Shown: piece by piece, positions 27,410 to 37,327 of the stretch
Layout of the letters: every line of letters starts with the position of its first letter
Position numbering within the stretch: the first letter of the stretch is position 1
NCBI GenBank assembly: GCA_022826945.1
Contig: JAJDTY010000011.1
Location: 1 to 64,000 of the forward strand
Source: Candidatus Binatia bacterium
GTDB taxonomy: Bacteria > Desulfobacterota > Binatia > Bin18
Reading direction: 5' to 3'
Length of the DNA: 64,000 nt
Notes under the pieces: generated by a model
What the model saw: the letters and a program-made list of their open reading frames with translations, nothing else
Databases searched by the model: none
What the model was told of the DNA's origin: nothing
Position numbers and translations under genes: made by a program

Positions 27410-28222
27410 ATGCCGCATATCAAATCCAATGGCATTGAGTTGTACTACGAAGAGCAGGGGCAGGGCGAACCGCTGCTCCTCATTATGGGCTTTACCGTCA
27501 GCTCGATCGGCTGGCACTGGAATGTGGACGGCTTTGCCCAGACCTTCAGGACGATTGCCTTTGACAACCGTGGAGTGGGGCAAAGCGAGAAACCGGACGC
27601 TCCATACTCCATGACGATGTTCGCCGACGATACCGCCGGCCTGCTGGATCACCTGGGGATCGAGCAGGCCAACGTCTTCGGTATCTCAATGGGCGGCATG
27701 ATCGCCCAGGAGTTTGCCCTGCGTCATCCGCAGCGGGTCAAAAGCCTGATCCTGGGCTGCACCAACTGCGGTGGAGAAAAGACGCTGTTGTCACAAGACC
27801 CCGAAGTGCTGGACATGCTGAACAATATTGCCGACTTCGACGTGGAACAGGCGGCCCTGGCCATGACCAAGGTCGCCGTCACGCCGTGGTTTATGCAGAA
27901 GCATATGAGCACCCTGCTCGAACTCAACCAGCTTTCCAGCCAGCATCCGACACCCAAGCACGGCATGATCAACCAGATGGCCGCGATTCAGGGGCATGAT
28001 ACGTATGAACGTCTGCCGGATATCAGCGCGCCAACGCTGGTGGTGACCGGCAAAGAGGACGGGCTGGTTCCGCCGGAGAACTCCGTCACCTTGGCTCAGC
28101 GGATTCCCAACGCCGACCTGACCATCCTGTCCAATGCCAGCCATTTGTTTAATATCGAGTTGGCCCAGACCACGGTTGATGTGGTGACGGAATTCATTCA
28201 GCGTCAGCACGCCTGGCAGTAG
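27410..28222 (+). CDS. alpha/beta hydrolase
   Basis: FDNRGVGQSEKP, VFGISMGGMIAQEFALRHPQRVKSLILGCT. Confidence 0.9.
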   Translation: MPHIKSNGIELYYEEQGQGEPLLLIMGFTVSSIGWHWNVDGFAQTFRTIAFDNRGVGQSEKPDAPYSMTMFADDTAGLLDHLGIEQANVFGISMGGMIAQEFALRHPQRVKSLILGCTNCGGEKTLLSQDPEVLDMLNNIADFDVEQAALAMTKVAVTPWFMQKHMSTLLELNQLSSQHPTPKHGMINQMAAIQGHDTYERLPDISAPTLVVTGKEDGLVPPENSVTLAQRIPNADLTILSNASHLFNIELAQTTVDVVTEFIQRQHAWQ

Positions 28223-28254
28223 CCGGTCTCGCCCAAAGCTGCTGTCTGACAAAG

Positions 28255-28284
28255 AAGAGGGGCGTCCGATCAGACGCCCCTCTT
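28255..28284. terminator. Rho-independent terminator-like hairpin
   Basis: AAGAGGGGCGTC-CGATCA-GACGCCCCTCTT. Confidence 0.85.
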
Positions 28285-28337
28285 ATGACGGCAAGGTATG
28301 AAGGTATAAACGGCTCAAGAAACGCCCGGCAAGCGTA

Positions 28338-28697
28338 TCAGTTTGCTGCTGCGGCTGGCGCACTTGCCTTGAGCGTTTTCAACTCGGCGTTAATCTCTCT
28401 GTTCTCGGCCTGGCAATAATCAAGCGCCTCGGCCGTGGCCCGCTCGCGGCCAATCAGGCCGTCCAGGCGTTGTTTGGCGTCCTTCAACTCGCGTACCTGT
28501 TCGTTGAGCGCGGCGTTGTCGGCTCGCAGGGTGTTGACGGCGCCCGGCAAGAGACTGGTGAGAAACCCGCTGGTCAGATCCAGGCGCTCAAGCGCCATGC
28601 CCGATATGATCAGCGAGAGCCATAACACACCCACGGCAATATAACTCCAGGTTGCTTTTTTTAATTCCTCTTCGGCGGATAGTTGTTCCTCTGCCAT
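28338..28697 (-). CDS. Hypothetical membrane-anchored coiled-coil protein
   Basis: TWSYIAVGVLWLSLIISGMALE followed by heptad-like charged region. Confidence 0.6.
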   Translation of the reverse strand: MAEEQLSAEEELKKATWSYIAVGVLWLSLIISGMALERLDLTSGFLTSLLPGAVNTLRADNAALNEQVRELKDAKQRLDGLIGRERATAEALDYCQAENREINAELKTLKASAPAAAAN

Positions 28698-28764
28698 TCA
28701 TGTCCTCCTGAAAAATTTGCGACACCCTAACAGAAAAGCCCCGGTAAAAAAAGTTGGGCTGGCG

Positions 28765-29337
28765 TCAGGCTGAGGGTGGCTTATCGACACGTGCGAGATA
28801 CTCGGTCAGCGCGTCCGCCGTACTGGGAAACGCCAGCTCCGACCAGGGGATATCGGCCGGGGCAAAGAGCTTGACGGCCAGTGTTTCGTCCAGGGCCTGG
28901 GGCTCGCCGGCGAGCACGGTCGCCGGATACACCAGCACAACAACCGGGTAGCCGGGGTAGGAGTAGGCATTGAGCAGAGGCCCCACTTCGACGGTGAGGC
29001 CGGTCTCTTCCAAGGTCTCGCGAATGGCCGCGTCTTCGACGCGCTCGCCTCGGTCCAGAAAGCCGCCGGGAAAGACCCATTTGCCATAGCCGGGCTCGAT
29101 CCCGCGCTGCAACAGGAGAATTTTGCCCTGTATGACCGGAATGGTACAGGCCGCGACTTTGGGATCGTCGTAGAAAATAAACGGGCAGCTCCCGCAGACC
29201 AGCCGTTTGGGTTCGTTGGGTTTGAGCACCTGGCGGCTTAACGTCCCGCCACACTTCGGGCAGAATCGAAAATGAGTCCCGTGGTGATGATGCTCGTGCG
29301 AACCGGACGGATGGGCTGGCGTGTGACTCTCGGCCAT
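28765..29337 (-). CDS. NUDIX hydrolase with N-terminal zinc ribbon
   Basis: FCPKCGGTL..VCGSC; GGFLDRGERVEDAAIRETLEETGL Nudix box. Confidence 0.92.
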   Translation of the reverse strand: MAESHTPAHPSGSHEHHHHGTHFRFCPKCGGTLSRQVLKPNEPKRLVCGSCPFIFYDDPKVAACTIPVIQGKILLLQRGIEPGYGKWVFPGGFLDRGERVEDAAIRETLEETGLTVEVGPLLNAYSYPGYPVVVLVYPATVLAGEPQALDETLAVKLFAPADIPWSELAFPSTADALTEYLARVDKPPSA

Positions 29338-29395
29338 CCGGCGACTCTATCATGCTGCCTCGGGTGAAAAAACCGCGCGAGAGAAGAGCGGCGGA

Positions 29396-30022
29396 ATGAC
29401 GACCTGGCAAACCTTTCTCTTTGCTATCAGCCTCGGTCTCGGCGCCGGCATCACGCCCGGCCCGCTGTCCAGCCTGGTCATTCAGGAGAGTTTACGTAGC
29501 GGCTGGAAGAGTGGGGCGTGTGTGGCCCTGGCTCCGCCGGTTGCGGACATACTGGTCGTCGGCCTCGTGCTTGCCGTGCTGCATCAACTCCCGCCCGCGA
29601 GCTTTTCGGTCCTCAGCCTCATCGGCGGGTGCTATGTCTGCTTCCTCGGGTGGGAGACCCTGCGGACACTGGCACCCATGGGGTCGGAGGCGGGAGGCGC
29701 GGGGAGCGTGTTGCTGAGTTTCCGCAAGGGGTTGCTGGTCAACCTGCTGAATCCCCATCCGTATATCTTTTGGCTGACGGTTGGGGGACCGCTCGTGACG
29801 GACAAAGCACGTCACGATATGTGGTTGCCCATCATGGCTTTTCTGCTCGGTTTCTACGGCTGTCTGGTCGGCTCGAAGGTTCTGATTGCCGTGCTTGTCC
29901 ACGGCGGACGGACGCGTCTGCAGGGGCGTGGCTATCGGATAGCCCTCCGATTGAGCGGAATCTCCCTCCTCCTGTTCGGTCTGCTGCTGATTTGGGACGG
30001 CGTGTCCGCGCTGGTCAGTTGA
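29396..30022 (+). CDS. LysE-family translocator
   Basis: LGLGAGITPGPLSSLVIQESLRSGWKSG; hydrophobic helices. Confidence 0.85.
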   Translation: MTTWQTFLFAISLGLGAGITPGPLSSLVIQESLRSGWKSGACVALAPPVADILVVGLVLAVLHQLPPASFSVLSLIGGCYVCFLGWETLRTLAPMGSEAGGAGSVLLSFRKGLLVNLLNPHPYIFWLTVGGPLVTDKARHDMWLPIMAFLLGFYGCLVGSKVLIAVLVHGGRTRLQGRGYRIALRLSGISLLLFGLLLIWDGVSALVS

Positions 30023-31073
30023 GCGTGTCGTGCGCTCCTGCGCCGGATCTCGTTTCCACAATCTGCTGCGCCAATTGAACAATGGACAGCGGCGCGCAGC
30101 CCTCGGCTTTATTGTTCACGATCACATAGGTGGGCTGGCGTCGCCCGCTGCTGTCGAGACAGAGCGCGGCAATGGCTTGGCGTGACGTGGGGTCCGCGTC
30201 GACAATTTGATTAAACGGTGCGTATTTGTGTTTTGCCGCCTGGTAGCTCAGATGGCGCGCCTGCATCCAGCGGACGACAACCGCCTGGCCCCGTTCCGGT
30301 TGCACCAGGGCGACCTGCTCGCGAACCGGCGGCATACTGGGATGACCATTCAGGCAGTGACACGCGCCGACCGCGGATAAGGCATCGACATACTCAGGAG
30401 TAAAGAGGGTGGTGTTCCGAAGCTCGACCGCGTAGACCGGGCCGCGTGGCAGGCTGTCCAGAAACTGATACAGCCGCTCGACAAAAGAGCCTGGACCGGC
30501 AAGGCCGGTATGGTCCTGGGGAGAGAACTGGAAGAGCAGGGGGCCGGCTTTGTCCTTGAGCCCGTCCGTGAACGGACCAACCACTTCCTGGGTCGCGTAG
30601 TGTGGGTCGAGAAACAGGCGGTTGGACTGCCCGCGCCGCGTGCCATACCGGGGATGATCGCCAAAGCCGGCCAGGGTGCAGTATTCATGCGCCTTGACCA
30701 GAAAGCGGAAAGTCTCCGGCACCTGTGCCGCGTAGTCGGCGAATTGGGCCGCGGACATGGGACGATAATACGTCCGGTCAACTCCGACGGTCCGCAAGAG
30801 CGGATGCTGGGAATACAGTGGCAACCCTTCACGCGACAGTGTTGCCTGTGGGGCCGGTCGGTCATAAATCAGACCCTCCCACCCAGGGAAAGACCAGGAA
30901 GAAGTCCCGAGCCGGATCGTTTTCGGCAGGGAGGCGGCCAGCGCCTCCACTTCCGGCAGGAGGGGGGCGGGATTGACCTGCTGTGTTCGTTCGTCTGGGA
31001 CTTCGGAAGAAGAGGACGGGATGAATAAATGCAGTTGCTCATCCTTGACCGGTCGTTTTCCTGCTCTGGCCAT
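30015..31073 (-). CDS. DUF72-domain protein
   Basis: RLGTSSWSFPGWEGLIY, TYYRPMSAAQFADYAAQVPETFRFLVKAHEY. Confidence 0.88.
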   Translation of the reverse strand: MARAGKRPVKDEQLHLFIPSSSSEVPDERTQQVNPAPLLPEVEALAASLPKTIRLGTSSWSFPGWEGLIYDRPAPQATLSREGLPLYSQHPLLRTVGVDRTYYRPMSAAQFADYAAQVPETFRFLVKAHEYCTLAGFGDHPRYGTRRGQSNRLFLDPHYATQEVVGPFTDGLKDKAGPLLFQFSPQDHTGLAGPGSFVERLYQFLDSLPRGPVYAVELRNTTLFTPEYVDALSAVGACHCLNGHPSMPPVREQVALVQPERGQAVVVRWMQARHLSYQAAKHKYAPFNQIVDADPTSRQAIAALCLDSSGRRQPTYVIVNNKAEGCAPLSIVQLAQQIVETRSGAGAHDTLN

Positions 31074-31176
31074 GAGGAAATATGATAGCAGGTGAGGTAT
31101 GAAAGGTAACGAACGGCTCTTGTTTTATTTAGGCGCTATTGTCACTTCCTAGAAATCCGGATGTATTACCGGATAT

Positions 31177-31479
31177 ATGTCAAGCCAAACAATACGCAAA
31201 AAGGCAGTGCAAGCCTATCGTCAACGCGCGAAGGAACGCGGCTGGGTACGCCTTGAAGTGCAAACGTCAAAAGAGGATGCGCCCTTGATTCGCCGCATCA
31301 CCCATGCATTACGGAGCGACCCCGTTCGCGCGGCCCAGCTTCGCCAGCATCTGCACCGCCTTATCGATCCTGCACCACACGCTGACTTGAAGGCCCTCCT
31401 CGCTTCCGCCCCACTCGACGACATTGACCTGTCCCGCCGACAAGATAGGGGTCGTGAGGTAGACCTCTGGGCTACCTGA
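31177..31479 (+). CDS. VapB-like antitoxin candidate
   Basis: Short basic ORF directly upstream of a PIN-type N-terminal stub. Confidence 0.5.
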   Translation: MSSQTIRKKAVQAYRQRAKERGWVRLEVQTSKEDAPLIRRITHALRSDPVRAAQLRQHLHRLIDPAPHADLKALLASAPLDDIDLSRRQDRGREVDLWAT

Positions 31480-31510
31480 TCGACACCAACATCATCTCTG
31501 ACAACGCAGG
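31467..31510 (+). pseudogene. VapC/PIN-domain toxin N-terminal stub
   Basis: LGYLIDTNIISDNA then similarity ends at the oppositely oriented SDR gene. Confidence 0.5.
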
Positions 31511-31512
31511 CC

Positions 31513-32283
31513 TTACGTCCGGGCCGTCATGCCGCCATCAACCATATACACGCCACCGCTACAGTAGGAGCTTTCGTCACTGGCCAGAAAGAGCATGATC
31601 CGCGCGACCTCTACGGGATCGGCGTAGCGTTGCAGGGGGACCATAGCTGACACCATCTCCTTGGCCCGACCCGGATCGTCAGGCTCGAAGCCCTTTTCCA
31701 GGGAACGCATCATCCGGGTATCCACAGGAGCCGGATTGACCGTATTGACCCGAATCTTCCTGTCCGCCATTTCTAGGGCCGCGGTGCGCATCAGCCCGAT
31801 CACGGCGTGTTTGCTGGCAATATAGGCCGACATCCCGGCCGCGCCGCGCACGCCGGCGACCGAAGAGGTGATCACAATGCTGCCGCCGCCCCGCTTGGCA
31901 ATCTCCGGTGCGGCGTACTTGAGCCCTAACCACACGCCGCGCACATTGACGGCCATGACCTGATCAAACGTGTCGATCGCATAGTCGGTAATCGGCTTGA
32001 CCTCGCCTTCAATCCCGGCATTGGCAAGTAGGATATCGACCCCGCCGAACTGCTCGACCGCGGCCTGAACATAGCGCTGGGTGTGGTCGGGCTGGGTAAC
32101 ATCGGCGGCGCAATAGCGCACCGCATCGCCCCCAATAGTCCGGACCGCTTCTTTGAGTGCGTTCTCGTGTAAATCAACCAACAGGACTTTTGCGCCTTCC
32201 TGGGAAAACAGCTTCCCGGCCTGAAGACCGATGCCGCCCGCGCCTCCGGTGATGATGGCAATTTTATTGTCTAAGCGTCCCAT
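31513..32283 (-). CDS. SDR-family oxidoreductase
   Basis: AIITGGAGGIGLQAGKLF, NAGIEG, YIASKHAVIGLMR. Confidence 0.93.
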   Translation of the reverse strand: MGRLDNKIAIITGGAGGIGLQAGKLFSQEGAKVLLVDLHENALKEAVRTIGGDAVRYCAADVTQPDHTQRYVQAAVEQFGGVDILLANAGIEGEVKPITDYAIDTFDQVMAVNVRGVWLGLKYAAPEIAKRGGGSIVITSSVAGVRGAAGMSAYIASKHAVIGLMRTAALEMADRKIRVNTVNPAPVDTRMMRSLEKGFEPDDPGRAKEMVSAMVPLQRYADPVEVARIMLFLASDESSYCSGGVYMVDGGMTART

Positions 32284-32392
32284 GCGCTTCCTCCTGGTAT
32301 TTCTCTTTTAGTGCGCCCTGTCTTATGTGGTTTCGTGCGCCTTGGCAAGGGAAAGGCAGATGCGCTATCCCTCGAATCAAAAGGAGGACGGT

Positions 32393-33928
32393 ATGCCCGT
32401 ACAATTACCGACGCTGGATGAGATTGCCGATATTGCTGACGGATGTGGACTGAGCTTGGACGGAAACGACGTGAAATCGTTTCAGGGCCTGATGCGTGGA
32501 ATTGTTGAATCGTACGCGCATCTTGACGAGCTGACCGAACCCACCCTGCCGGTGAAGTATCCGCGAACGCCTGGCCTTCGCCCGCAACCGGAAGAGAATC
32601 CATACAACGCCTGGTATTGGCGAACCGAAATAACGGGCGCGCCGTCCGGGCCGCTCATAGGAAAAACGCTGGCGATTAAGGACAACGTCTGCGTGGCGGG
32701 GGTACCGATGATGAACGGTAGCAGTGTGTTAGAGGGCTACACCCCGGAGATCGACGCCACCGTTGTCACGCGTATCCTGGAGGCGGGCGGTACCATTCTC
32801 GGAAAAGCGGTGTGTGAGCATTTCTGTTGGTCAGGGGGAAGCCACACCAGCGATACAGGGCCAGTGCAAAATCCACACGATCCGAGTCGGATGGCTGGTG
32901 GCTCCTCAAGCGGCAGTGCGGCGCTTGTTGCGGCGGGTAAAGTCGATATGGCGATTGGCGGCGATCAGGGCGGCTCGATTCGAATGCCGAGTTGCTGGTG
33001 TGGGATTTATGGCATTAAACCAACCTATGGATTAGTTCCCTACACCGGAATTGCTCCCATCGAACTCACCATAGACCATGCCGGACCCATGGCACGGACA
33101 GTGGCTGACGCGGCCTTGCTGCTGGAAGTCATTGCCGGGCCGGACGGTCTCGACCCGCGCCAGCAGGCCGCTCTGCAAGGCAAAGCGTATACGCAAGTCC
33201 TGTCCGGAAAAATCGACGGTCTGCGCCTCGGGATTGTCCCGGAGGGTTTTGGCTGGCAGGACGTGTCTGAGGCGGAGGTGGATGAGAGTGTAGAACAATC
33301 CGCCCATGCGTTTGAGAAACTCGGCGCGCGTGTCGAAACCGTTTCCATACCATGGCACCGTCACGGCCGACACATCCTCTTTGCCATATTTCAAGAGGGT
33401 GCAACCGTGCTGATGGTGCAGGGCAACGGCATGGGCACGAACTGGAAGGGCCACTACACTACAAGTTTGCTTGATGCCATGGCCCGTGGTCTTCTGACTA
33501 AACCAGACGATTTATCAGAGAACGTCAAGCTGACTATGTTGGCCGGCCAGTATATGCAGAAGCGCTACCACGGACGCTATTATGCCAAAGCCCAAAATTT
33601 GGCCCGTTCTTTATCTGCGGCCTACGATGCCGCTTTAGAGGAGTGCGATCTCTTAGTCATGCCTACGCTACCGTTCATGGCACCCAAGATTCCACCCGCG
33701 GATGTGAGCCGGGAGGAGTGTGTGCAGCTGGCGTTTGAACACTTGGTTAACACCTCCCCGTTTGATGCCACCGGCCATCCGGCCATGAATGTGCCCTGCG
33801 GCATGTCGAACGGCCTGCCGGTCGGCATGATGCTGATTGGACGCAAAGGCGACGATGCGACGGTGTTACGGGCGGCAGATGCGTTTCAGCGCGAGATATT
33901 CGATGCCCCACATCCGCCTGCCGGGTAG
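32393..33928 (+). CDS. Amidase (amidase signature family)
   Basis: LAIKDNVCVAGVPMMNGS, MAGGSSSGSAALVAAGKVDMAIGGDQGGSIRMPS. Confidence 0.92.
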   Translation: MPVQLPTLDEIADIADGCGLSLDGNDVKSFQGLMRGIVESYAHLDELTEPTLPVKYPRTPGLRPQPEENPYNAWYWRTEITGAPSGPLIGKTLAIKDNVCVAGVPMMNGSSVLEGYTPEIDATVVTRILEAGGTILGKAVCEHFCWSGGSHTSDTGPVQNPHDPSRMAGGSSSGSAALVAAGKVDMAIGGDQGGSIRMPSCWCGIYGIKPTYGLVPYTGIAPIELTIDHAGPMARTVADAALLLEVIAGPDGLDPRQQAALQGKAYTQVLSGKIDGLRLGIVPEGFGWQDVSEAEVDESVEQSAHAFEKLGARVETVSIPWHRHGRHILFAIFQEGATVLMVQGNGMGTNWKGHYTTSLLDAMARGLLTKPDDLSENVKLTMLAGQYMQKRYHGRYYAKAQNLARSLSAAYDAALEECDLLVMPTLPFMAPKIPPADVSREECVQLAFEHLVNTSPFDATGHPAMNVPCGMSNGLPVGMMLIGRKGDDATVLRAADAFQREIFDAPHPPAG

Positions 33929-34034
33929 GAGGGGCAGGGGGAACGAATGGACGGGAGAGGTTGCTGTCATCTGACTAGAGCAAGATTCCTGCTCCCCCTG
34001 AACTCGCGGCCGTTCGGGCACTCCGGTTATCATC

Positions 34035-34676
34035 CTACCAACGGGAGGGTTTCCGAATGTTGGTGCGGGGAATCGGGTTCGGCAACTGTGAGCGCTGTAG
34101 AGCATTTGGCCGTACATGTCTTGAGAAGTCCGCATGCACCATGAGCTGGCGCGACGGCCTTCCGGTTCCCGGGGTCACTAAGCCGATGCGCTTGCTGCAG
34201 TGCAATTTCACCAGGTGCATCGCTTCGGCAATGTCGCTATCGTTTGTTACTACCACCGCGCAGTCATAGGCATCCAGCCAGCCATCATTGAGCAGATGCA
34301 CGGCGAGATTGACATCTGAGCCCTTCTCCTCGGTCCGGATCACCTCCGCCGTGCGCCGGTTTCCCATCGGCTGCGCGAGCGGTGCGCGGACGGAATGGCT
34401 CAGGAAATGTCCGAAGTACACCTCAACCTGAGGCCGGTAGCGCCGTAGCGCGCGGAGATACACGTCCTGCCGCTGGGGCTTCGACGGGTCTCGGGTCGTA
34501 CCCGAAACCCGTACCGTAAAGTACTTGACCGCGAGTATCTGGTGGTGCGGCTGGAGCACCTGCTCGAATAGCATGACCAAGTCCAGCCACTTCCATGGCA
34601 AGCCCTTGAGGACTCCGTAGTAGAGACTGAACCCGTCTACATAGACGAATGTGCGCGTTGATGCCCGTCGAATAAT
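34035..34676 (-). CDS. NYN-domain protein (putative RNase); start codon unclear
   Basis: Frame extends upstream of the ORF start: RTFVYVDGFSLYYGVLKGLPWKWLDL; EEKGSDVNLAVHLLNDGWLDAYDCAVVVTNDSDIAEAM. Confidence 0.75.
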   Translation of the reverse strand: MIRRASTRTFVYVDGFSLYYGVLKGLPWKWLDLVMLFEQVLQPHHQILAVKYFTVRVSGTTRDPSKPQRQDVYLRALRRYRPQVEVYFGHFLSHSVRAPLAQPMGNRRTAEVIRTEEKGSDVNLAVHLLNDGWLDAYDCAVVVTNDSDIAEAMHLVKLHCSKRIGLVTPGTGRPSRQLMVHADFSRHVRPNALQRSQLPNPIPRTNIRKPSRW

Positions 34677-34683
34677 AAGGCAA

Positions 34684-34728
34684 GGGCCTCCGAAGAGGCC
34701 CCGCGCCCTGCGGTCGAAACCGCAAGGG
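34684..34728. other. Two tandem CGAA-loop hairpins 5' of the NYN gene
   Basis: GGGCCTC-CGAA-GAGGCCC and TGCGGT-CGAA-ACCGCA. Confidence 0.5.
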
Positions 34729-34800
34729 GTGTGCCGATAATCTAGTCGCCTCGGCGGCCAAGATCAAGTCGGTCTTATTCGACATAGAGGATGGTACTCT

Positions 34801-34822
34801 CCTCTCCCTGGCCAGGGAGAGG
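34801..34822. repeat. 22-nt perfect palindrome CCTCTCCCTGGCCAGGGAGAGG
   Basis: Direct inspection; common intergenic palindrome type. Confidence 0.75.
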
Positions 34823-35192
34823 GCTAGGGTGAGGGTCGCTCAAAGGTAACTATTTATGAGAACGATGGGTGCGGGTGTATGTCACGGAAGCCCCGACCCA
34901 GGCGATGATTGCAATCTACAACAATATCCAATCAAACATGGGCATTTGGTATTCTCCTCCAGTCCCCCTTCGAGCCATCAGCAGCGCTATATCTTTTGCT
35001 AAATCGTAGAGGAACTTGGCTGCGCTCTCTCGATGGAACCAGAGGTGTGGGTAGGGGTTGATTCTCCCGGATTGCGTTGCACTTTATCTAGGCTGCATCA
35101 TTTTGCCCCTAGTCTCACCTCCGTTGGATTTATCCCTTGTACAGAGGCAGTCACACACTCGGTTGAGGGGCCTCTTGCTGCATTACGCTACG

Positions 35193-36398
35193 CTAATCCG
35201 CCCTACTTTCCATTGAGGCCGGCCACTCAGAACGCAGCAAAGAAATCATCAACCAGCACAGGGCGGTGAACGCGGCACTGATGAAGACCAAGGGGACAAA
35301 GCCGGTCTGATCGTACAGCCAGCCGCCCAGCACCTGAGACCCGCTTCGACCCAGGTTCAGGGCGGACATCAGGAGCGCGAATACTGTTCCCTCAACGCGG
35401 GCCGGGCAGGAGCGGGCCGCAAGATCGAGTACGGCCAGGTGCGTAATCTGCGAGATCAGTCCGTAGCCGAGAAAAATGATAATCGCAGACCGAGGTCCGG
35501 TTAAGCCCAGGAAACTGAGCGTGGATAACACGCCGAGCGTCACCGCGATATAGAGAAGGCGGCGGAGGGAAATATTCCGAAAAAAGAAAAAGAAGATGAC
35601 CGCGCCCAGCATGCCGGCCGCGTTTGTCAGCGCGCCGAGGGTGCCGATGTAGATTTTTGAAAATTGGAGAACATCTCGCTCATAGTATAAGAGCGGTGTG
35701 CCGAACAGTGGACTGAAATTCCACACAAACAGAAAGCCTGCCACGATCCAGACCGCACGCGACCGGGTGGCTGTTCTGAGCGCGTGCGCCGTCTCTCGCA
35801 CCTGCGCTTGTCCCAATGGCTGAGGCGCTTCCCGCACAAAGCAGAGGGTTGCCAGCAAGGTGGCGAGCGGAAAGAACCCGCACACGAAAAAAGCGGTATG
35901 CGGAGTCGCATATTCCGAGAGATAGCCGCCACCCAGATGGGCGAGGGTCAAGGCCAGGCCCATTGCCGCCCATTGAATCGACTGAAAACTCCCGGTGAGA
36001 CCGAGGGGCCGTCCGGTCTCCACCATGAGCGCGTCGGCCATGACGTCGGCAAAGGCCAGAGTAAACGAACAGGCCATGAGCAGCACGAGGACGGTGGCAT
36101 ACGCCGCCGGCGCAACGGCCAAGGCCAGCCAGCTTCCCAGGCCCAGGGCGCTCATCAATAGGAGATAGCCCTTGCGTCGCGAGCCGCCCAACGGCAGGAA
36201 GTCGGACACGAGGCCGTAGACGGGCTTGATGGTCCAGCCCAAGCCGATCATGGCCCAGACAAAGCCTGCCTGACCGGCACTCAGGCTGAGGTCTTCTTTG
36301 AGGAGATATTGAATCGGTTGATAGGGCAGACCGGTTGAGAGATCGATTGTGCCCTGAACAAAATAGAGCGCCGCGAAGAACAGCGCAGAACGCCGCAC
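35193..36398 (-). CDS. MFS/folate-biopterin (BT1-like) transporter
   Basis: LYFVQGTIDLSTGLPYQPIQYLLKEDLSLSAGQAGFVWAMIGLGWTIKPVYGLVSDFLPLGGSRRKGYL. Confidence 0.85.
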   Translation of the reverse strand: MRRSALFFAALYFVQGTIDLSTGLPYQPIQYLLKEDLSLSAGQAGFVWAMIGLGWTIKPVYGLVSDFLPLGGSRRKGYLLLMSALGLGSWLALAVAPAAYATVLVLLMACSFTLAFADVMADALMVETGRPLGLTGSFQSIQWAAMGLALTLAHLGGGYLSEYATPHTAFFVCGFFPLATLLATLCFVREAPQPLGQAQVRETAHALRTATRSRAVWIVAGFLFVWNFSPLFGTPLLYYERDVLQFSKIYIGTLGALTNAAGMLGAVIFFFFFRNISLRRLLYIAVTLGVLSTLSFLGLTGPRSAIIIFLGYGLISQITHLAVLDLAARSCPARVEGTVFALLMSALNLGRSGSQVLGGWLYDQTGFVPLVFISAAFTALCWLMISLLRSEWPASMESRAD

Positions 36399-36738
36399 CC
36401 CCTCACGCCGGAAAGGGTGGATTGCGTGCCGGACTGAATGGACGAGAGAGGCGATGTGGCGGTGTCTCCTTAGATAAGGACCGGTGCTTCCCCTCCTGGG
36501 GGGCCTGTCCTGAGCCGAATCGAAGGGGGGACCGTGTCAGCGGCGGGGTGGGTCCCCGCCCGCCCGCTCGGAGCTGCCTCGCCCGACTGGGGAACAAACG
36601 AGAAGACAGATCGCAGGCCGCCCAGCGGCTCCTCTGGAGTGGAGGGTCTGAACCGTTGGGCGCAAACCCACCCCGGCCCTTCGGGCCACCCCTCCCGAGA
36701 GGGGATATGAGAAGACCTCATGCGAAACGTTCTGACCC

Positions 36739-37317
36739 TCACACCGACGTACTCGGTCGTGCCTTCATGGCATCGTACCAGCGGGCGAGGTTGTTCCAGG
36801 CCGGGTCGAGCTGGAACGTGCCGCGGTGATGCGCGGTCTCCAGGCCGATAAACAGCATGATGTCGGCAATGGAGAAATTCCCGGCCAGCCAGTCCTTGCC
36901 TTCCAGGCCGTCGTTGACCAGCGGGAGGCGGTGCATCAGAACTCTGCGTGCCTGGTCGGATACGTCGCCTTTGGACAGCACCATGCGCGAGGCCGTCAAG
37001 TATACCCCGATCTCACAGCGCCGCTCCCAGGAGCGTACGAGCGCCCGGCTGACGGGGTCGGTGCCGATCAGGGGCGGGTCGGGATAGAGTTCCTCCAGAT
37101 ATTCCATAATTGGCAGCGTTTCGATCAGAACCGTGCCGTCATCGAGTTCCAGGATGGGAACCCCGGCAAACGGATTCTTGGCCAGAAACTCCGGTGTCTT
37201 CTGTTCGCCGGCGTAGAGATCGATTTCCTTGATCGGAATATCCAGGTTTTTTTCAGCCAGATAGATACGCACCTTGCGCGGATTGGGCGCGCGTTTTTTA
37301 TCAAGATACAACAGCAT
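36739..37317 (-). CDS. Glutathione S-transferase family protein
   Basis: NPRKVRIYLAEKNLDIPIKEIDLYAGEQKTPEFLAKNPFAGVPILELDDGTVLIETLPIMEYLEELYP. Confidence 0.92.
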   Translation of the reverse strand: MLLYLDKKRAPNPRKVRIYLAEKNLDIPIKEIDLYAGEQKTPEFLAKNPFAGVPILELDDGTVLIETLPIMEYLEELYPDPPLIGTDPVSRALVRSWERRCEIGVYLTASRMVLSKGDVSDQARRVLMHRLPLVNDGLEGKDWLAGNFSIADIMLFIGLETAHHRGTFQLDPAWNNLARWYDAMKARPSTSV

Positions 37318-37327
37318 GAAGTCCTCC

